Part shown: in pieces, positions 8,853-19,238 of the stretch
Numbering within the stretch: the first letter of the stretch is position 1
How the letters are laid out: every line of letters begins with the position of its first letter
Assembly: GCA_016792865.1 (NCBI GenBank)
Contig: JAEUMJ010000011.1
Location: 1 to 64,000 of the forward strand
DNA from: Hyphomicrobiales bacterium
GTDB taxonomy: Bacteria; Pseudomonadota; Alphaproteobacteria; Rhizobiales; Aestuariivirgaceae
Direction: 5' to 3'
DNA length: 64,000 nucleotides
Made by a program: the position numbers and the translations under genes
The notes under the pieces: generated by a model
Database searches by the model: none
What the model saw: the letters and a program-made list of their open reading frames with translations, nothing else
What the model was told of the DNA's origin: nothing

Positions 8853-10023
8853 TCGCGGTTTGCAGAAGGACATCCCCCTCATCACCACGACGGAGGCACT
8901 TGCCGAATTCTGCGAGAGCCTCGTCAACGAGCGGTTCATCACCGTCGATACGGAGTTCCTGCGCGAGACCACCTATTACCCCAAGCTCTGCCTCATCCAG
9001 ATTGCGGGCAGCACCAACGCCGCCTTGATCGACCCGCTGTCGCGGGAACTCGATCTTGCACCTTTCTTCGCGCTCATGGCCGACACCCGTGTGCTCAAGG
9101 TTTTCCATGCCGCACGGCAGGACGTCGAAATCATGATCAACCTCATCGACGCGGTGCCGACCCCGATCTTCGACACCCAGATCGCGGCCATGGTTTGCGG
9201 CTTCGGTGACCAGGTGGGCTATGAAGCAATCGTGCGGAAGCTGGTGGGGGCGCAGATCGACAAGTCTGCGCAGTTCACCGACTGGTCGCGCCGCCCCCTC
9301 ACCCACAAGCAGATGGCCTATGCGCTCTCTGACGTGACCCATCTCCGCACCGTTTATGAAAAACTGATGGAGCAGATTGCCCGCGAAAGCCGGAGCGACT
9401 GGCTGGAGGGCGAACTGGAAGACCTGGCGAACGCCAATTCCTATCGCGTCGATCCGGAGCAAAGCTGGCGGCGCATCAAGGCACGCATCCAGAACAAGAA
9501 GCAGCAGGCCGCATTGATGGCCGTTGCAGCATGGCGCGAACGGCAGGCCCAGGAAAAGAACGTGCCCCGCGGGCGCATCCTCAAGGATGAGGCAGTCGCT
9601 GAAATCGCCATCCAGGTTCCGCAGACGCGCGAAGCCTTGAGCCAGCTCCGCCTCCTGCCCAAGGGCTCGGCGGATTCCGTGATCGGCAAGGGCGTTCTGG
9701 AAGCCGTGGCAGCAGGACTTGCCCGTGATCCCGGCGGCATTCCCAGCCCCAAGGGGCGCGGCGAGGACATGTCATCGGCCCAGGAAGCCGCGGCTGAAAT
9801 CCTCAAGCTTGCTCTCAAGATCGTCAGCGAGCGCGACGGCATTGCACCAAAACTCATTGCCTCAAGCGCCGATATCGACGCCATCGCGATTGACGACAAT
9901 GCCAATGTCCCTGCGCTGCAAGGTTGGCGCCGCGAGGTGTTCGGCGAGGTTGCGCTGGACCTGAAGCATGGCCGCGCCGCCATCACCATGGAAAAGGGAC
10001 GGGTTCAGATCGTCAGGCGTTGA
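8845..10023 (+). CDS. rnd: Ribonuclease D
   Basis: A 392-residue 3'-5' exoribonuclease that trims tRNA and small-RNA precursors. The DEDD catalytic motifs are FITVDTEFLRE (Exo I), VFHAARQDVEIM (Exo II) and YALSDVTHLRTVY (Exo III, DEDDy). One or two HRDC-like helical domains follow from about residue 200 (NVPRGRILKDEAVAEIA is typical). The start is the ATG at 8845 inside the end of purB (8-bp overlap), where the homology begins (MPDRGLQKDIPLITTTEAL). It converges on ppx with 3 bp between stops. Confidence 0.95.
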   Translation: MPDRGLQKDIPLITTTEALAEFCESLVNERFITVDTEFLRETTYYPKLCLIQIAGSTNAALIDPLSRELDLAPFFALMADTRVLKVFHAARQDVEIMINLIDAVPTPIFDTQIAAMVCGFGDQVGYEAIVRKLVGAQIDKSAQFTDWSRRPLTHKQMAYALSDVTHLRTVYEKLMEQIARESRSDWLEGELEDLANANSYRVDPEQSWRRIKARIQNKKQQAALMAVAAWRERQAQEKNVPRGRILKDEAVAEIAIQVPQTREALSQLRLLPKGSADSVIGKGVLEAVAAGLARDPGGIPSPKGRGEDMSSAQEAAAEILKLALKIVSERDGIAPKLIASSADIDAIAIDDNANVPALQGWRREVFGEVALDLKHGRAAITMEKGRVQIVRR

Positions 10024-10026
10024 GCT

Positions 10027-11535
10027 TCAGCCGATCTGCACGCGGGGGGTGCGCCCCATCTCGAAGGCGAGGCTGGCAAGCCGCTTCTCGACCCGCTCGC
10101 CCATGAGGTCTGCGAGTTTCTTCGGCAGGATCAGGACCAGTTCCTTGCTGCCCGACAGCCTGAGGCCGATACGCGGGAGCATGCCGGGCATGGCAGCCGA
10201 GAGGATATAGGCGAGCCGGAAGATCGAACTGAGCAGGTGTGCGCGTTCCATCGCCCGCTCGTCGAGAAGTCGCGTGAGGTCGTCCTTCATCACCTCGCCT
10301 TCGTAACGGTAGAACACCGTGAGAGCGAGAAAGACCCGGCCCGGATGATCGACCCCCACGAACGCGGCCTGGGAAATCATGCCAAGCGAACGGTCGGCGC
10401 GGTAGTCCGGATGGGCGCGCCAGCCAATGTCGGCAAGCAGGCAGGCTGCGTAGCGCAGGCGCTGCTCTTCTTCTGATTCCGATAAACCTTTCCCGCCGAA
10501 CACCTGGTCGGTCCAATCGCACAACTCCAGCTCATGCTCCGGCGAGCGGGCATAACGACGGGCAAAATCCCAACACGAGGCCAGCAGCGCATCGGAGCGC
10601 ATCTTCTTGCGTGGCAGGCGGGCATAGAGGTAGCCCTCACGCACGCCATAGACCGAGCACACGACGTCCTGCGCCTTGGAATGATGCAGGAGCCGCTCCA
10701 GAACCATGGCGCCATAGGGCAAGGTTTCGGACCGCGACTTGGACACGTCCTTCACGTCCTTCAGCGCGGCAGCGGAAAGCCCCGCCACCAGTTCAGAGAT
10801 GCCCGCAGCCTGTGAGCGCGTCATCGTGTATTGATGCAGGACGTGAAGCGGATAATGCGCATGGGCCATGTGCATGCGTGCGAGGTTCCGCCACGCACCG
10901 CCCACGGCATAAAAACTCCGGCCTTGCAGATGCGAGAGAATGTCGGTCTTGCTGAAGTACTCGTCCACGATGCCACGGGCACGGTCCATGTCGTTGCCCG
11001 ACATGTCCATCAGGCGCAACGGACCCAGCGGCAGCGTGACGCCATCGTTCAGCTTGCCATCCTTGATGTCGATGAGTTCAAGCGAGCCGCCTCCGAGGTC
11101 GCCCGCCACGCCATCGGCGTCGGGAATGCCGGCGATCACGCCCAGCGCGGCAAAGCGAGCCTCTTCCTTTCCGGTCAACACCGAAATGCCGGCGCCAAGG
11201 GCCTTTTCGGCCTTGTCGACGAAATCCTCGCCGTTGCTGGCTTCACGCGCAGCGGCGGTCGCGACGGCAAAGACCTCCTTGCAGCCGATCTGCTTGGCAA
11301 GGGCGCGGAAGCGACGAAGGGCTGCGAGGGCGCGCACGATCGCCGCCTCATTGAGCTTACCCGTGATCGCCACACCCTTGCCAAGGCCGCAGAGGATCTT
11401 CTCGTTGAACACCGGTGACGGCGAGCGGCGCAAGCCATCGTAAACGACGAGGCGCACGGAATTCGAGCCGATGTCGACAACGGCGACAGGCCGGTAGCTT
11501 GGAGGTTCGGTTCGGAATCCGGTATGCCAGGTCAC
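10027..11535 (-). CDS. ppx: Exopolyphosphatase / Ppx-GppA family phosphatase
   Basis: A 502-residue protein of the sugar-kinase/actin fold. It hydrolyses polyphosphate, and relatives also hydrolyse pppGpp. [16 protein letters not shown] is the phosphate-1 loop and [13 protein letters not shown] the phosphate-2 loop; the C-terminal half is the longer alphaproteobacterial extension with an HD-like region ([17 protein letters not shown]). Its GTG start overlaps the ppk1 stop by 4 bp (GTGA), so synthesis and degradation of polyphosphate are encoded in one coupled unit. Specificity for polyphosphate over pppGpp is inferred from that linkage. Confidence 0.93.
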   Translation of the reverse strand: MTWHTGFRTEPPSYRPVAVVDIGSNSVRLVVYDGLRRSPSPVFNEKILCGLGKGVAITGKLNEAAIVRALAALRRFRALAKQIGCKEVFAVATAAAREASNGEDFVDKAEKALGAGISVLTGKEEARFAALGVIAGIPDADGVAGDLGGGSLELIDIKDGKLNDGVTLPLGPLRLMDMSGNDMDRARGIVDEYFSKTDILSHLQGRSFYAVGGAWRNLARMHMAHAHYPLHVLHQYTMTRSQAAGISELVAGLSAAALKDVKDVSKSRSETLPYGAMVLERLLHHSKAQDVVCSVYGVREGYLYARLPRKKMRSDALLASCWDFARRYARSPEHELELCDWTDQVFGGKGLSESEEEQRLRYAACLLADIGWRAHPDYRADRSLGMISQAAFVGVDHPGRVFLALTVFYRYEGEVMKDDLTRLLDERAMERAHLLSSIFRLAYILSAAMPGMLPRIGLRLSGSKELVLILPKKLADLMGERVEKRLASLAFEMGRTPRVQIG

Positions 11536-13697
11536 TTGTGCTTTGCCGATTTCTTTTTTCGGATAATGGGTTGCGGCACACTAGCGGCGAGGGAGCGGCC
11601 ACGTCCAGAGAGCGATGGATTGTTCATGAAATAGTTGTGGGCGTTGAATGCCTCATCCGGCGACGGCGGCGCAATGCGGCGCGATGTGCCATCGGGCTGA
11701 AGCTCCCAGCTCTGCTCGTTGTCCTGCATGTTGGCAACCATGATCTGGTCCAGCACCTGGTCATGCACGGTGGGGTTCAGGATGGGAATCAGCGTTTCAA
11801 CGCGGCGATGCAGGTTGCGCGGCATCCAGTCCGCCGAGCCGATATAGACCTTGGCATTCTCGTGCGGCAACGCCTGCCCTGCCCCGAAACAGACGATGCG
11901 CGAATGTTCGAGGAAGCGTCCAATGATGCTCTTGACGCGGATATTGTCGGACAGGCCGGGAACGCCGGGGCGAAGGCAGGAAATGCCCCGCACCACCAGA
12001 TCGATCTGCACGCCGGCCTGGCTGGCGCGGTAAAGGGCGTCGATGATTCCGGGATCGACGAGCGAATTCATCTTGGCCCAGATCTGCGCAGGGCGACCTT
12101 CCCTGGCATGCACGATCTCTTCGTCGATGTGCTGCAGGAGCCGGGTCTTGAGATTGATCGGGGACAGCGAAATCCGTTCGAGGTCTTCCGGCTGGGCATA
12201 CCCCGAAATGAAATTGAACAGTCGCGCGGCATCACGCGCAAGGGCGGGGTCGCAGGTGAAGAACGAAAGATCGGTATAGATCTTCGCGGTGATCGGGTGA
12301 TAGTTGCCGGTGCCGAAATGCACATAGGTGCGCATGGCCCCCTGCTCGCGCCGCACCACCATCGACACCTTGGCGTGAGTCTTCAGTTCGATGAATCCGA
12401 ATACCACCTGCACGCCGGCGCGTTCCAGGTCGCGGGCCCACTGGATGTTGGCTTCCTCATCGAAACGGGCCTTGAGTTCAACGAGGGCCATCACTGTCTT
12501 GCCCGCCTCCGCCGCCTTGGCGAGGGCGGCGACGACAGGCGAATTGCGCGAGGTGCGATAGAGCGTCTGCTTGATCGCCACCACATCCGGGTCGGCTGCT
12601 GCCTGGCGGATGAACTGCACCACCACGTCGAAGGATTCATACGGGTGGTGAACCACGAAATCCTTTTGCCGGATGGCCGCAAAGATATCACCGCCGTGAT
12701 CGCGCACCCGCTCCGGGAAGCGGGCGACATAGGGCTTGAACTTCAGGTCGGGCCGCTCGTCGAGGATGAGCTGCGAGGTATCTGAGTAGCCGACAAGGCC
12801 GTCGCTCAGAACCACCGCGTCGTCGGCCACTTCGAGTTCGGCCGCGATGAAGGCGGTGAGGTTCGCGGGGCTGGCGCTGTCCACTTCCATGCGGATGACG
12901 GAGCCACGGCGGCGGCGTTTCAGTGCCGTCTCGAACACGCGCACAAGGTCTTCGGCTTCTTCCTCGATTTCGATATCGCTGTCGCGGATGATGCGGAACA
13001 GGCCCCTCCCCGTGACATCGTAGCCGGGAAAGAGCCGTGGCAGGAAAAGCCCCAGCATGTTCTCGATCGAGATGAAGCGCACGGCTTCGCCCGGCAGGCG
13101 GATGAAGCGTTCAAGCTGGTGCGGAATGGGCAACAGGGCGCGCATGGTGTTGCTGTCGCTCTTGCGGCGCAGCTCGACGGCGATGACGAAGCCGCGATTG
13201 AGAATGAACGGGAAGGGATGCGCCGGGTCAATGGCGATGGGCGTCACCACCGGTAGGATCTGCTCAAGGAAGCGGTGATCGAGAAATCCCATGTCGTCCT
13301 TGCCGACCTCGGCTTCCTCGACAATGGCGATCCCGTTCTCCCGCAGTTCCTGGCGCAACTGCCGCCAGCGCAAGTCCTGTTCCAGCATCAGTGCCTGTGC
13401 CTGTTCGCGGATCAGGACAAGCTGTTCCTGGGGGGTCAAGCCATCCTGGCTGATCTCGGGAACCTGTTCGCGCACCTGCCCGACAAGGCCCGCCACGCGC
13501 ACCATGAAGAACTCATCGAGGTTGTTGCCGGAAATGGAGAGAAAGCGCAGCCGCTCCAGCAGCGGGTGGTTGGCGTTCCTCGCCTCCTCAAGCACCCGTG
13601 AGTTGAAGCCGAGCCATGAAAGCTCGCGGTTGAAGAAGCGCTTCGGGTTCTCCAGCGTCAGGGCTTCGGCGGGAAGATGGGCGTGCGGAACGTTCAT
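11532..13697 (-). CDS. ppk1: Polyphosphate kinase 1
   Basis: A 721-residue enzyme that reversibly transfers the ATP gamma-phosphate to a polyphosphate chain. Domains in order: N domain ([20 protein letters not shown]), head domain, and two phospholipase D-like C domains. [13 protein letters not shown] carries the histidine expected to be autophosphorylated, and [18 protein letters not shown] is the second catalytic histidine region. The start at 13697 ([13 protein letters not shown]) is preferred over an in-frame TTG 30 bp upstream. The stop overlaps ppx in GTGA. The order hdaA-ppk1-ppx on one strand is common in Hyphomicrobiales. Confidence 0.97.
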   Translation of the reverse strand: MNVPHAHLPAEALTLENPKRFFNRELSWLGFNSRVLEEARNANHPLLERLRFLSISGNNLDEFFMVRVAGLVGQVREQVPEISQDGLTPQEQLVLIREQAQALMLEQDLRWRQLRQELRENGIAIVEEAEVGKDDMGFLDHRFLEQILPVVTPIAIDPAHPFPFILNRGFVIAVELRRKSDSNTMRALLPIPHQLERFIRLPGEAVRFISIENMLGLFLPRLFPGYDVTGRGLFRIIRDSDIEIEEEAEDLVRVFETALKRRRRGSVIRMEVDSASPANLTAFIAAELEVADDAVVLSDGLVGYSDTSQLILDERPDLKFKPYVARFPERVRDHGGDIFAAIRQKDFVVHHPYESFDVVVQFIRQAAADPDVVAIKQTLYRTSRNSPVVAALAKAAEAGKTVMALVELKARFDEEANIQWARDLERAGVQVVFGFIELKTHAKVSMVVRREQGAMRTYVHFGTGNYHPITAKIYTDLSFFTCDPALARDAARLFNFISGYAQPEDLERISLSPINLKTRLLQHIDEEIVHAREGRPAQIWAKMNSLVDPGIIDALYRASQAGVQIDLVVRGISCLRPGVPGLSDNIRVKSIIGRFLEHSRIVCFGAGQALPHENAKVYIGSADWMPRNLHRRVETLIPILNPTVHDQVLDQIMVANMQDNEQSWELQPDGTSRRIAPPSPDEAFNAHNYFMNNPSLSGRGRSLAASVPQPIIRKKKSAKHK

Positions 13698-13789
13698 GTC
13701 ATGTATCCAAGCAGCATTGCCCGGCAAGGTCTAACCTCCCGGTCCGGCGGCAATTATTGCAGATATGTGACGTTTGCGTGAAGGGGCGC

Positions 13790-14485
13790 TCAATCGTCCG
13801 CGCCGAACAGGTCGGGGGAGACGCAATCGCTCAGCACCCTGGCCACGAACGGGCGGGTGATTTCCACCTTTTCGGCCAAGGCCCGGCTGTCGATTTCCTC
13901 CACGATCTGGCGCAGGGCCGCCATCGAGCGGGGCATGCGCAGAAGGATATAGGAGATGATGCCTTCGGATACGGCGATCTGGCGGTCGGCGAAATGCTTC
14001 ACCAGAACGCCCCGCAGCAGGGCATCATCGGGAGGCAGGATGGACGCTTCCGGCAGTGCCTTGAGGCGGGAGCGGAGGTCCGGCAGCGAGATGGGCCAGG
14101 TGGCCACGGGGCGGCTGGCAGTGAGCAGAACGTATCCCCCCTCCTGCCGGGCAAGGTTGATGAGGTGGAACAGGGCACGTTCATCCAGTGTGCCCTCGCC
14201 CGCATCCTCCACCACCAGAGCGCCGGTGGAAAAGTCATCAGGAACCCTGTCGGTGGCGAGGGCGGCGGCGGGGCGCAGCTTTGCCTCGGAACGCTGCTGC
14301 CACACGGATGCCAGATGGCTCTTGCCGCTGCCGGGCGGTCCCACGATCACGGCGCCATGGGTCGGCCAGTTCGGCCACTGGTCAACCAACGCAACCGCTG
14401 CGGCGTTGGCGGGCGAGACCAGAAAATCCTCCCGCGCCAGGGCCGGACGGTGAGCAAGATCAAGCGTGAGCTGCCGCATTGCCAT
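13790..14485 (-). CDS. hdaA: DnaA-related regulatory inactivator HdaA
   Basis: A 231-residue AAA+ protein homologous to Hda of E. coli and HdaA of Caulobacter. With the beta clamp it stimulates ATP hydrolysis by DnaA, limiting re-initiation of replication. Near the N-terminus QLTLDL is the clamp-binding motif, GPPGSGKSHL is Walker A, ALVVEDAGEG is a Walker B variant, LLTASRPVATWPI is sensor 1, and DLRSRLKAL is box VII with the arginine finger. A C-terminal DnaA domain III-like part follows and there is no DNA-binding domain IV. It lies 12 bp after the AI-2E family gene, in the same direction. Confidence 0.92.
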   Translation of the reverse strand: MAMRQLTLDLAHRPALAREDFLVSPANAAAVALVDQWPNWPTHGAVIVGPPGSGKSHLASVWQQRSEAKLRPAAALATDRVPDDFSTGALVVEDAGEGTLDERALFHLINLARQEGGYVLLTASRPVATWPISLPDLRSRLKALPEASILPPDDALLRGVLVKHFADRQIAVSEGIISYILLRMPRSMAALRQIVEEIDSRALAEKVEITRPFVARVLSDCVSPDLFGADD

Positions 14486-14497
14486 GAAGTTCGGATC

Positions 14498-15655
14498 TCA
14501 GGTCTTGCGGCGGGTTGACGGCCGCCCCGCCTTGTCCACAGCTCTCGCCGCGGGCACGGGTGCAGGTGATGGTGCGGGCTGCGGCGTGACCGCGAGGGAA
14601 CTGCCGGTGTAGAGCCGCGACTTGAGATAGCGCGACAAGGCATAGCGAACCAGCACGCCCGCCGCCGCCGCCATGGGCACGGCCAGCAACAGGCCGACGA
14701 AGCCGAAGACATAGCCAAAGGCAAAGAGAGCAAACATCAGCCACACCGGATGAAGGCCAATGGATTCCCCCACCAGCTTGGGCGACAGGAAATTTCCCTC
14801 AAGGAACTGCCCTGCCGCGAAGATGCCGATGATGATGGCGACGCTGCTCCAGTCCGGCCAGAACTGGACGAGGCCGACGCCGATCGCCATGATGCCGCCG
14901 GTCAGCGCCCCGATATAGGGAATGAAGCTGAGCAGGCCGGCACCGAGGCCGATGGCGAGGCCGAATTTCAATCCGGCGAGCGAAAGGCCCACGGCATAGA
15001 AAAGACCGAGCAACAGGCACACCGTGCCCTGCCCGCGAATGAAACCTGCCATGGCCGTGTTGATGTCGCGGGCGATGGCGCGCACTTCCTCGACATGGTC
15101 GCGGGGCAGCCAGCCATCGACCCGATCGACGATGTGGTCCCAGTCCGCGAGCAGATAGAACGCCACGATGGGAGTGACGATCAGCAGCGAGACGACATTG
15201 ACGATGGCCATGCCGCCCGACCACACGGACGAGATGAGGGTTGCCACCCAGCCCGCTGCCTTGCTGGCGATGTCGCCCACCGAACCCTGGATGTCCGTAC
15301 CGCTCCTGGCAACAATGTCCTTGATGAACTTGGGGGCAGCCGCATCGAATTTCGCCAGCAGCGTCTTGAGGAGTGCAGGCAGGTCCTGCGCCAGCTTCAG
15401 AGCCTGATCGCCGAGGATCGGCACCACCAGCAGGATCACCACCACCACCACAAGCACCGCCGCGATGATGATCATCAGCGTTGCGAGGACACGGTTGATG
15501 CCCCGGCGCTCCAGCCAGTCGGCAACCGGATCGAGGAAGTAGGCCAGCACGAAGCCCGCGATGAAGGGCAACAAGATGTCCTGGAAGGCCCACAGGAAAA
15601 TGATGAACGCTGCCAGTGCCGCGAGCCAGAAGCCCATTTGCTTTTGCAGGGTCAT
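14498..15655 (-). CDS. AI-2E family transporter (PerM-like)
   Basis: A 385-residue inner-membrane protein with about eight helices and the AI-2E transporter / PerM fold. LSFIPYIGALTGGIMAIGVGLVQF and GNFLSPKLVGESIGLHPVWLMFALFAFGYVFGF are hallmark stretches. The N-terminus has a close pair of helices (FWLAALAAFIIFLWAFQDILLPFIAGFVLAYFLDP, read as two segments). The tail after about residue 345 is Pro/Ala-rich and basic. Members export varied small molecules, so the substrate is unknown. The start overlaps the pgsA-like stop by 4 bp (ATGA). Confidence 0.88.
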   Translation of the reverse strand: MTLQKQMGFWLAALAAFIIFLWAFQDILLPFIAGFVLAYFLDPVADWLERRGINRVLATLMIIIAAVLVVVVVILLVVPILGDQALKLAQDLPALLKTLLAKFDAAAPKFIKDIVARSGTDIQGSVGDIASKAAGWVATLISSVWSGGMAIVNVVSLLIVTPIVAFYLLADWDHIVDRVDGWLPRDHVEEVRAIARDINTAMAGFIRGQGTVCLLLGLFYAVGLSLAGLKFGLAIGLGAGLLSFIPYIGALTGGIMAIGVGLVQFWPDWSSVAIIIGIFAAGQFLEGNFLSPKLVGESIGLHPVWLMFALFAFGYVFGFVGLLLAVPMAAAAGVLVRYALSRYLKSRLYTGSSLAVTPQPAPSPAPVPAARAVDKAGRPSTRRKT

Positions 15656-16209
15656 GACGTTTCCTTCCTTGCGGGCGCACTCATGTGGCGCACCCAGTTC
15701 CGCATATAGACCGCGCCGGAGGCAAGGGTCAGCACCGCCACAAGCACTTCGCCCGCATCGAGCATGGCTTCAAGCGCCAGTTGCGTGGACAGCGCCAGGA
15801 GGAGAACGCCCGCGAAGAATAGCTGGGCGACGGTGTTCACCTTGCTGATCTGCAACGGCCTCATCTCCACCGGACGGGCAAGAACCCAGGCAAGCAACAC
15901 CGCTCCGACAATGAGCACGTCGCGGGTCACGACAATGATCGCCAGCCACGCGGGCAGGTGCTGCATGGCCGCCAGTGACACGTAGATCGACACCAGCAGG
16001 GCCTTGTCGGCGATGGGGTCAAGGTAGGCGCCCAGTTCCGACTGGAGGCCGAAGCGGCGGGCAATGAAGCCATCCACCGCGTCGCTGATGCCCGCCAGCA
16101 GGAAGGCCAGCAGAGCCAGCGCGAACTGGTGGTTCAGGATGAGCCAGATCGTGACAGGCACGATCAGGATCCGCGAGATGGTGATCGCGTTGGGCAGGCT
16201 CACGGGCAT
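15652..16209 (-). CDS. pgsA: CDP-alcohol phosphatidyltransferase (PgsA-like)
   Basis: A 185-residue inner-membrane enzyme, probably CDP-diacylglycerol-glycerol-3-phosphate 3-phosphatidyltransferase, which commits lipid synthesis to phosphatidylglycerol and cardiolipin. The family signature is complete between residues 43 and 65: DAVDGFIARRFG...LGAYLDPIADK (DG-x2-AR-x8-G-x3-D-x3-D). SLPNAITISRILIVPV is the usual N-terminus. The exact alcohol acceptor is inferred from similarity; a second pgsA elsewhere is possible. The gene overlaps the AI-2E gene by 4 bp. Confidence 0.85.
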   Translation of the reverse strand: MPVSLPNAITISRILIVPVTIWLILNHQFALALLAFLLAGISDAVDGFIARRFGLQSELGAYLDPIADKALLVSIYVSLAAMQHLPAWLAIIVVTRDVLIVGAVLLAWVLARPVEMRPLQISKVNTVAQLFFAGVLLLALSTQLALEAMLDAGEVLVAVLTLASGAVYMRNWVRHMSAPARKETS

Positions 16210-16219
16210 GGCTGCCGCC

Positions 16220-17335
16220 TCAGATTGGCTGGATGACCCATGCGTCGCCCGTCTGGAAGAGCTGCAGACCGCTGGCCTTGAAGCTTTCCTGCACTGTGAA
16301 AAGGTCGCCGCTCACCGTCAGTTTCACCACCGCGCCGTCACCGGCAAGGGAGGAGACATCGAGGCCCACCACGCCGGGCGTGGAGAGGATCTGCGAACGC
16401 ACCCGGTTCCAATCGGATGGGCCGGAGAACGGCACGGCGACGGACAGCGTCTCGCGTCGGACCTCGCCCGCCGCCATGCGCGAGGCATCGGACCGGAACT
16501 TCTCCACCATCACCATGTGGAAGCGCTTGGTCGCCAGTTGCGCCGAAGCCAGCAGGTCACCGCTCTCGTCGCGATAGACCTTGTCGAACGTGATCTTGCC
16601 CAAGGGCGTGTTGCCGTTCATGGTGGCGCGGATGCCGCCGTTCCCGTCCGCCTCGGCATAGGCAATGAGTACGGCGCGCACATCATAGCGGCGGCGCATG
16701 GCTTCCAGCTTCACCTCGTCACCGGAAAGAACGTCCTGTGCGGAAATGATCTCGCTGTCGTCCAGATCGCCCAGCGGCACGATGATCGGCACCTGCGACT
16801 GCTCGGCACGCAAGTTGATCCAGGCCTGCCGCCAGGGATTGTCTTCCCACAACTGCAGTCCGTTAGCCGACTTCCACATGGGCAGCACCAGGAAGGCCGG
16901 GCCTTGCACCGAGGTGACCTTGATGCCGCGTGCGCCATAGAAGGACTTGATCCTGTCCGGGAGGAAACGGACCGTAAGCTTGCCCTGATAGCGGCCGGGG
17001 CTGATGCTTTCCTGCTCGATGGACAGCGAGCGCAGGAAGGGCAGAATGTCCTTCGTCTCCATGGTCTCGATCTCGGACACCAGTTCAGGCGTTCCCAGGC
17101 GCTCGGCCAACTGTCGGAACGCCTTCACCTGCACCTCAACGAGAGCCTTGTCCTTGGCAGTGGCAGCGTCCTTGTCAGTCACGTCAACATCGACGCCCTG
17201 CACGGCAAAAACGCTGGTTTCCACGGGGCCGGCGGCGTTGGCAACGCTGGTGGCGACGATTGCGCCGGTCAGGCAGAGAAGGCCCGCCAGCAGCAGCAGA
17301 AGCGGTCGTTTCAGAGTTGTCCCCATATCGTCCAT
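16220..17335 (-). CDS. DUF2066 domain exported protein
   Basis: A 371-residue protein with an N-terminal hydrophobic signal (LKRPLLLLLAGLLCLTGAIVATSVANAAG). The DUF2066 domain follows: AKDKALVEVQVKAFRQLAERLG, ISPGRYQGKLTVRFLPDRIKSFYGARGI, FLVLPMW...LWEDNPWRQAWINL. Its function is not established; in many alphaproteobacteria it sits, as here, between purM and pgsA/perM/hdaA. The start may be 17335 or 17326 (MGTTLKRP), with little to choose between them. It is divergent from purM, with 93 bp between starts. Confidence 0.85.
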   Translation of the reverse strand: MDDMGTTLKRPLLLLLAGLLCLTGAIVATSVANAAGPVETSVFAVQGVDVDVTDKDAATAKDKALVEVQVKAFRQLAERLGTPELVSEIETMETKDILPFLRSLSIEQESISPGRYQGKLTVRFLPDRIKSFYGARGIKVTSVQGPAFLVLPMWKSANGLQLWEDNPWRQAWINLRAEQSQVPIIVPLGDLDDSEIISAQDVLSGDEVKLEAMRRRYDVRAVLIAYAEADGNGGIRATMNGNTPLGKITFDKVYRDESGDLLASAQLATKRFHMVMVEKFRSDASRMAAGEVRRETLSVAVPFSGPSDWNRVRSQILSTPGVVGLDVSSLAGDGAVVKLTVSGDLFTVQESFKASGLQLFQTGDAWVIQPI

Positions 17336-17385
17336 TCGGGCTTTATTCGCCCATGCATTTCGGGCTATTTGGCCACGTCAGTTTA

Positions 17386-17402
17386 CTTGGCAAATCACCA
17401 AG
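17386..17402. promoter_or_regulatory. Inverted repeat in purM/DUF2066 divergent promoter region
   Basis: CTTGG and CCAAG flank a 7-nt spacer within an A/T-richer stretch 26-43 bp upstream of the purM ATG. A weak -10-like AATAAT follows. It could overlap the purM promoter or be a regulator site; the evidence is modest. Confidence 0.25.
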
Positions 17403-17428
17403 CAGAATAATTGGGGCAAACTAGCGGC

Positions 17429-18523
17429 ATGAGCGGCAGCAAACAAGCGTTTCCAAAGGCAAAAACCAACGGTTTGACTTATGCCGATGCGGGTGTGGAT
17501 ATCACCGCCGGCAATGATCTTGTGACCGCGATCAAGCCGCTCGCGAAGTCCACGCGGCGCAAGGGTGCGGATGCGGCCTTGGGTGGTTTCGGCGGCCTTT
17601 TCGACCTCAAGGCGTGCGGCTTCCGCGATCCGGTGCTGGTTGCCGCCAACGACGGTGTGGGCACCAAGCTGAAGCTTGCCATCGACTCCGGCATTCATCG
17701 TGGCGTGGGCATCGACCTCGTCGCCATGTCGGTGAATGATCTCGTGGTGCAGGGTGCCGAGCCCCTGTTCTTCCTCGACTACTATGCCACCGGAAAACTC
17801 GACGTTGCCGCCGCGCGTGAAGTGATCGCAGGAATTGCCGACGGTTGCCGCCAGGCCGGTTGCGCCCTGATCGGCGGTGAGACTGCGGAAATGCCGGGCA
17901 TGTATCACGGCGGAGATTACGACCTCGCAGGCTTTGCCGTCGGCGCGGTCGAGCGCAAGAAGATCCTTCCGGCAGGCACCGTGAAGGCGGGCGACGTCAT
18001 TCTCGGGCTCGCCTCCACCGGCCCGCACTCGAACGGCTATTCCCTGATCCGCCGCATCGTGGAGGCAAGCGGTCTTGCCCTCACCGCGGACGCGCCCTTC
18101 GCCAAGGGCAAGACGGTGGCCGAGGCGCTGCTCACCCCCACCCGCATCTATGTGAAGTCCCTGCTCAAGGTTCTGAAGAAGGGCAAGGCCGTGAAGGCGC
18201 TGGCCCACATTACGGGTGGCGGCTTCACCGAAAACATTCCGCGCGTGTTGCCGAAGGATATGGTGGCCCAGATCGACCTCGATGCAGTGCCCTTCCCGCC
18301 TGTGTTCCGCTGGCTGGCGGAGGCCGGTGGCGTGGCCGAGCGCGAAATGCTGCGCACCTTCAACTGCGGTGTGGGCATGATTGTCGTGGTCGCCGCGAAG
18401 GATGTGAAGGCCGTTTCAGCCGATCTCAGGAAGGCGGGCGAAAAGGTCGCCGTGCTGGGCAGCATCCGCAAGCGCAAGGGCAAGGAAGAACAGGTCTCCT
18501 ACACAGGCACACTCGGCGCATGA
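17429..18523 (+). CDS. purM: Phosphoribosylformylglycinamidine cyclo-ligase
   Basis: A 364-residue AIR synthetase that makes aminoimidazole ribonucleotide from FGAM and ATP, step five of purine synthesis. [18 protein letters not shown] is the standard N-terminus, [11 protein letters not shown] the ATP loop, and [24 protein letters not shown] the PurM superfamily motif; [11 protein letters not shown] lies near the C-terminus. The ATG at 17429 is chosen because the open frame above it lacks family similarity. The stop overlaps the purN start in ATGA, so PurN is translationally coupled. Confidence 0.97.
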   Translation: MSGSKQAFPKAKTNGLTYADAGVDITAGNDLVTAIKPLAKSTRRKGADAALGGFGGLFDLKACGFRDPVLVAANDGVGTKLKLAIDSGIHRGVGIDLVAMSVNDLVVQGAEPLFFLDYYATGKLDVAAAREVIAGIADGCRQAGCALIGGETAEMPGMYHGGDYDLAGFAVGAVERKKILPAGTVKAGDVILGLASTGPHSNGYSLIRRIVEASGLALTADAPFAKGKTVAEALLTPTRIYVKSLLKVLKKGKAVKALAHITGGGFTENIPRVLPKDMVAQIDLDAVPFPPVFRWLAEAGGVAEREMLRTFNCGVGMIVVVAAKDVKAVSADLRKAGEKVAVLGSIRKRKGKEEQVSYTGTLGA

Positions 18524-19095
18524 GCCGCAAGCGTGTCGGGGTTCTGATTTCGGGACGCGGCTCCAACATGCGCGCCCTCATCGAGGCCGCCCGTGATCCC
18601 GCCTACCCTGCAGAAATCGTTCATGTCGTTTCAAACAAGGCGGATGCGCCCGGCCTTGCCTATGCCGCATCGCAAGGCATCACCACGCAGGTGATGGATC
18701 ACAGGGACCATGCCAGCCGCGAGGCTTATGACGCCGCCCTCAGCCAACACCTGAAGTCGAAGCAGCTCGACATCATTTGCTGTGCGGGCTTCATGCGCAT
18801 CCTCACGCCGGTTCTCATCAACGACTGGGCCGGCCGGATGCTGAACATCCATCCCTCGCTGCTGCCGCTCTACAAGGGCCTGCACACCCACGAACGTGCA
18901 CTGGCCGATGGCGCAAAGGAGCACGGCGCTTCCGTCCATATCGTCACCGAAGAACTGGATGGCGGCCCCGTGGTGGAGCAGGCCGTTGTTCCGGTCCTGC
19001 CCGGCGACACGCCGGAGACGCTGGCGGCCCGTGTGCTTGAAGTGGAGCATCCGCTCTATGTGAAGGCGCTGGCAAAACTCGCCACCTCACTCTGA
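18520..19095 (+). CDS. purN: Phosphoribosylglycinamide formyltransferase
   Basis: A 191-residue GAR transformylase that transfers formyl from 10-formyl-THF to glycinamide ribonucleotide, step three of purine synthesis. [16 protein letters not shown] is the phosphate loop, AGFMRILTP and [21 protein letters not shown] hold the catalytic Asn/His and folate contacts, and [15 protein letters not shown] has the conserved Asp. Coupled to purM by a 4-bp overlap. A decayed HTH-gene tail follows directly, in the same reading frame as purN. Confidence 0.97.
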   Translation: MSRKRVGVLISGRGSNMRALIEAARDPAYPAEIVHVVSNKADAPGLAYAASQGITTQVMDHRDHASREAYDAALSQHLKSKQLDIICCAGFMRILTPVLINDWAGRMLNIHPSLLPLYKGLHTHERALADGAKEHGASVHIVTEELDGGPVVEQAVVPVLPGDTPETLAARVLEVEHPLYVKALAKLATSL

Positions 19096-19101
19096 ACACT
19101 G

Positions 19102-19233
19102 TTGCATGTCCTTCAGGCCGGAGGCGACCGTCTGGTCACTCCGCAGGTCGAAATCGCGGTTCAAGAGAACATCTGCAAGGCGCTGGATTGCCAGCCCGGC
19201 GACATTCTCGAATACCGGCAAGACGAGACCTGA
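19102..19233 (+). pseudogene. Remnant of a Cro/C1-type HTH regulator gene (3' end only)
   Basis: Just after the purN stop, in the purN frame, the sequence encodes QVEIAVQENICKALDCQ followed by PGDILEYRQDET and a TGA at 19231-19233. This matches the C-terminal third of small HTH_26 / YozG-type regulators, which end in ICxALxCQPGDILEY. No upstream HTH region and no convincing start or ribosome site exist; the purN stop blocks the frame. It is best read as the tail of a deleted regulator gene joined to purN by an old rearrangement. A TTG-initiated 43-residue peptide is the alternative and is unlikely. Confidence 0.55.
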
Positions 19234-19238
19234 AGCGG

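Noticed and set aside
7401..8972. 523-codon reverse-strand frame opposite purB
   Set aside because: purB is certain on the other strand; the frame has no start context and no domain.
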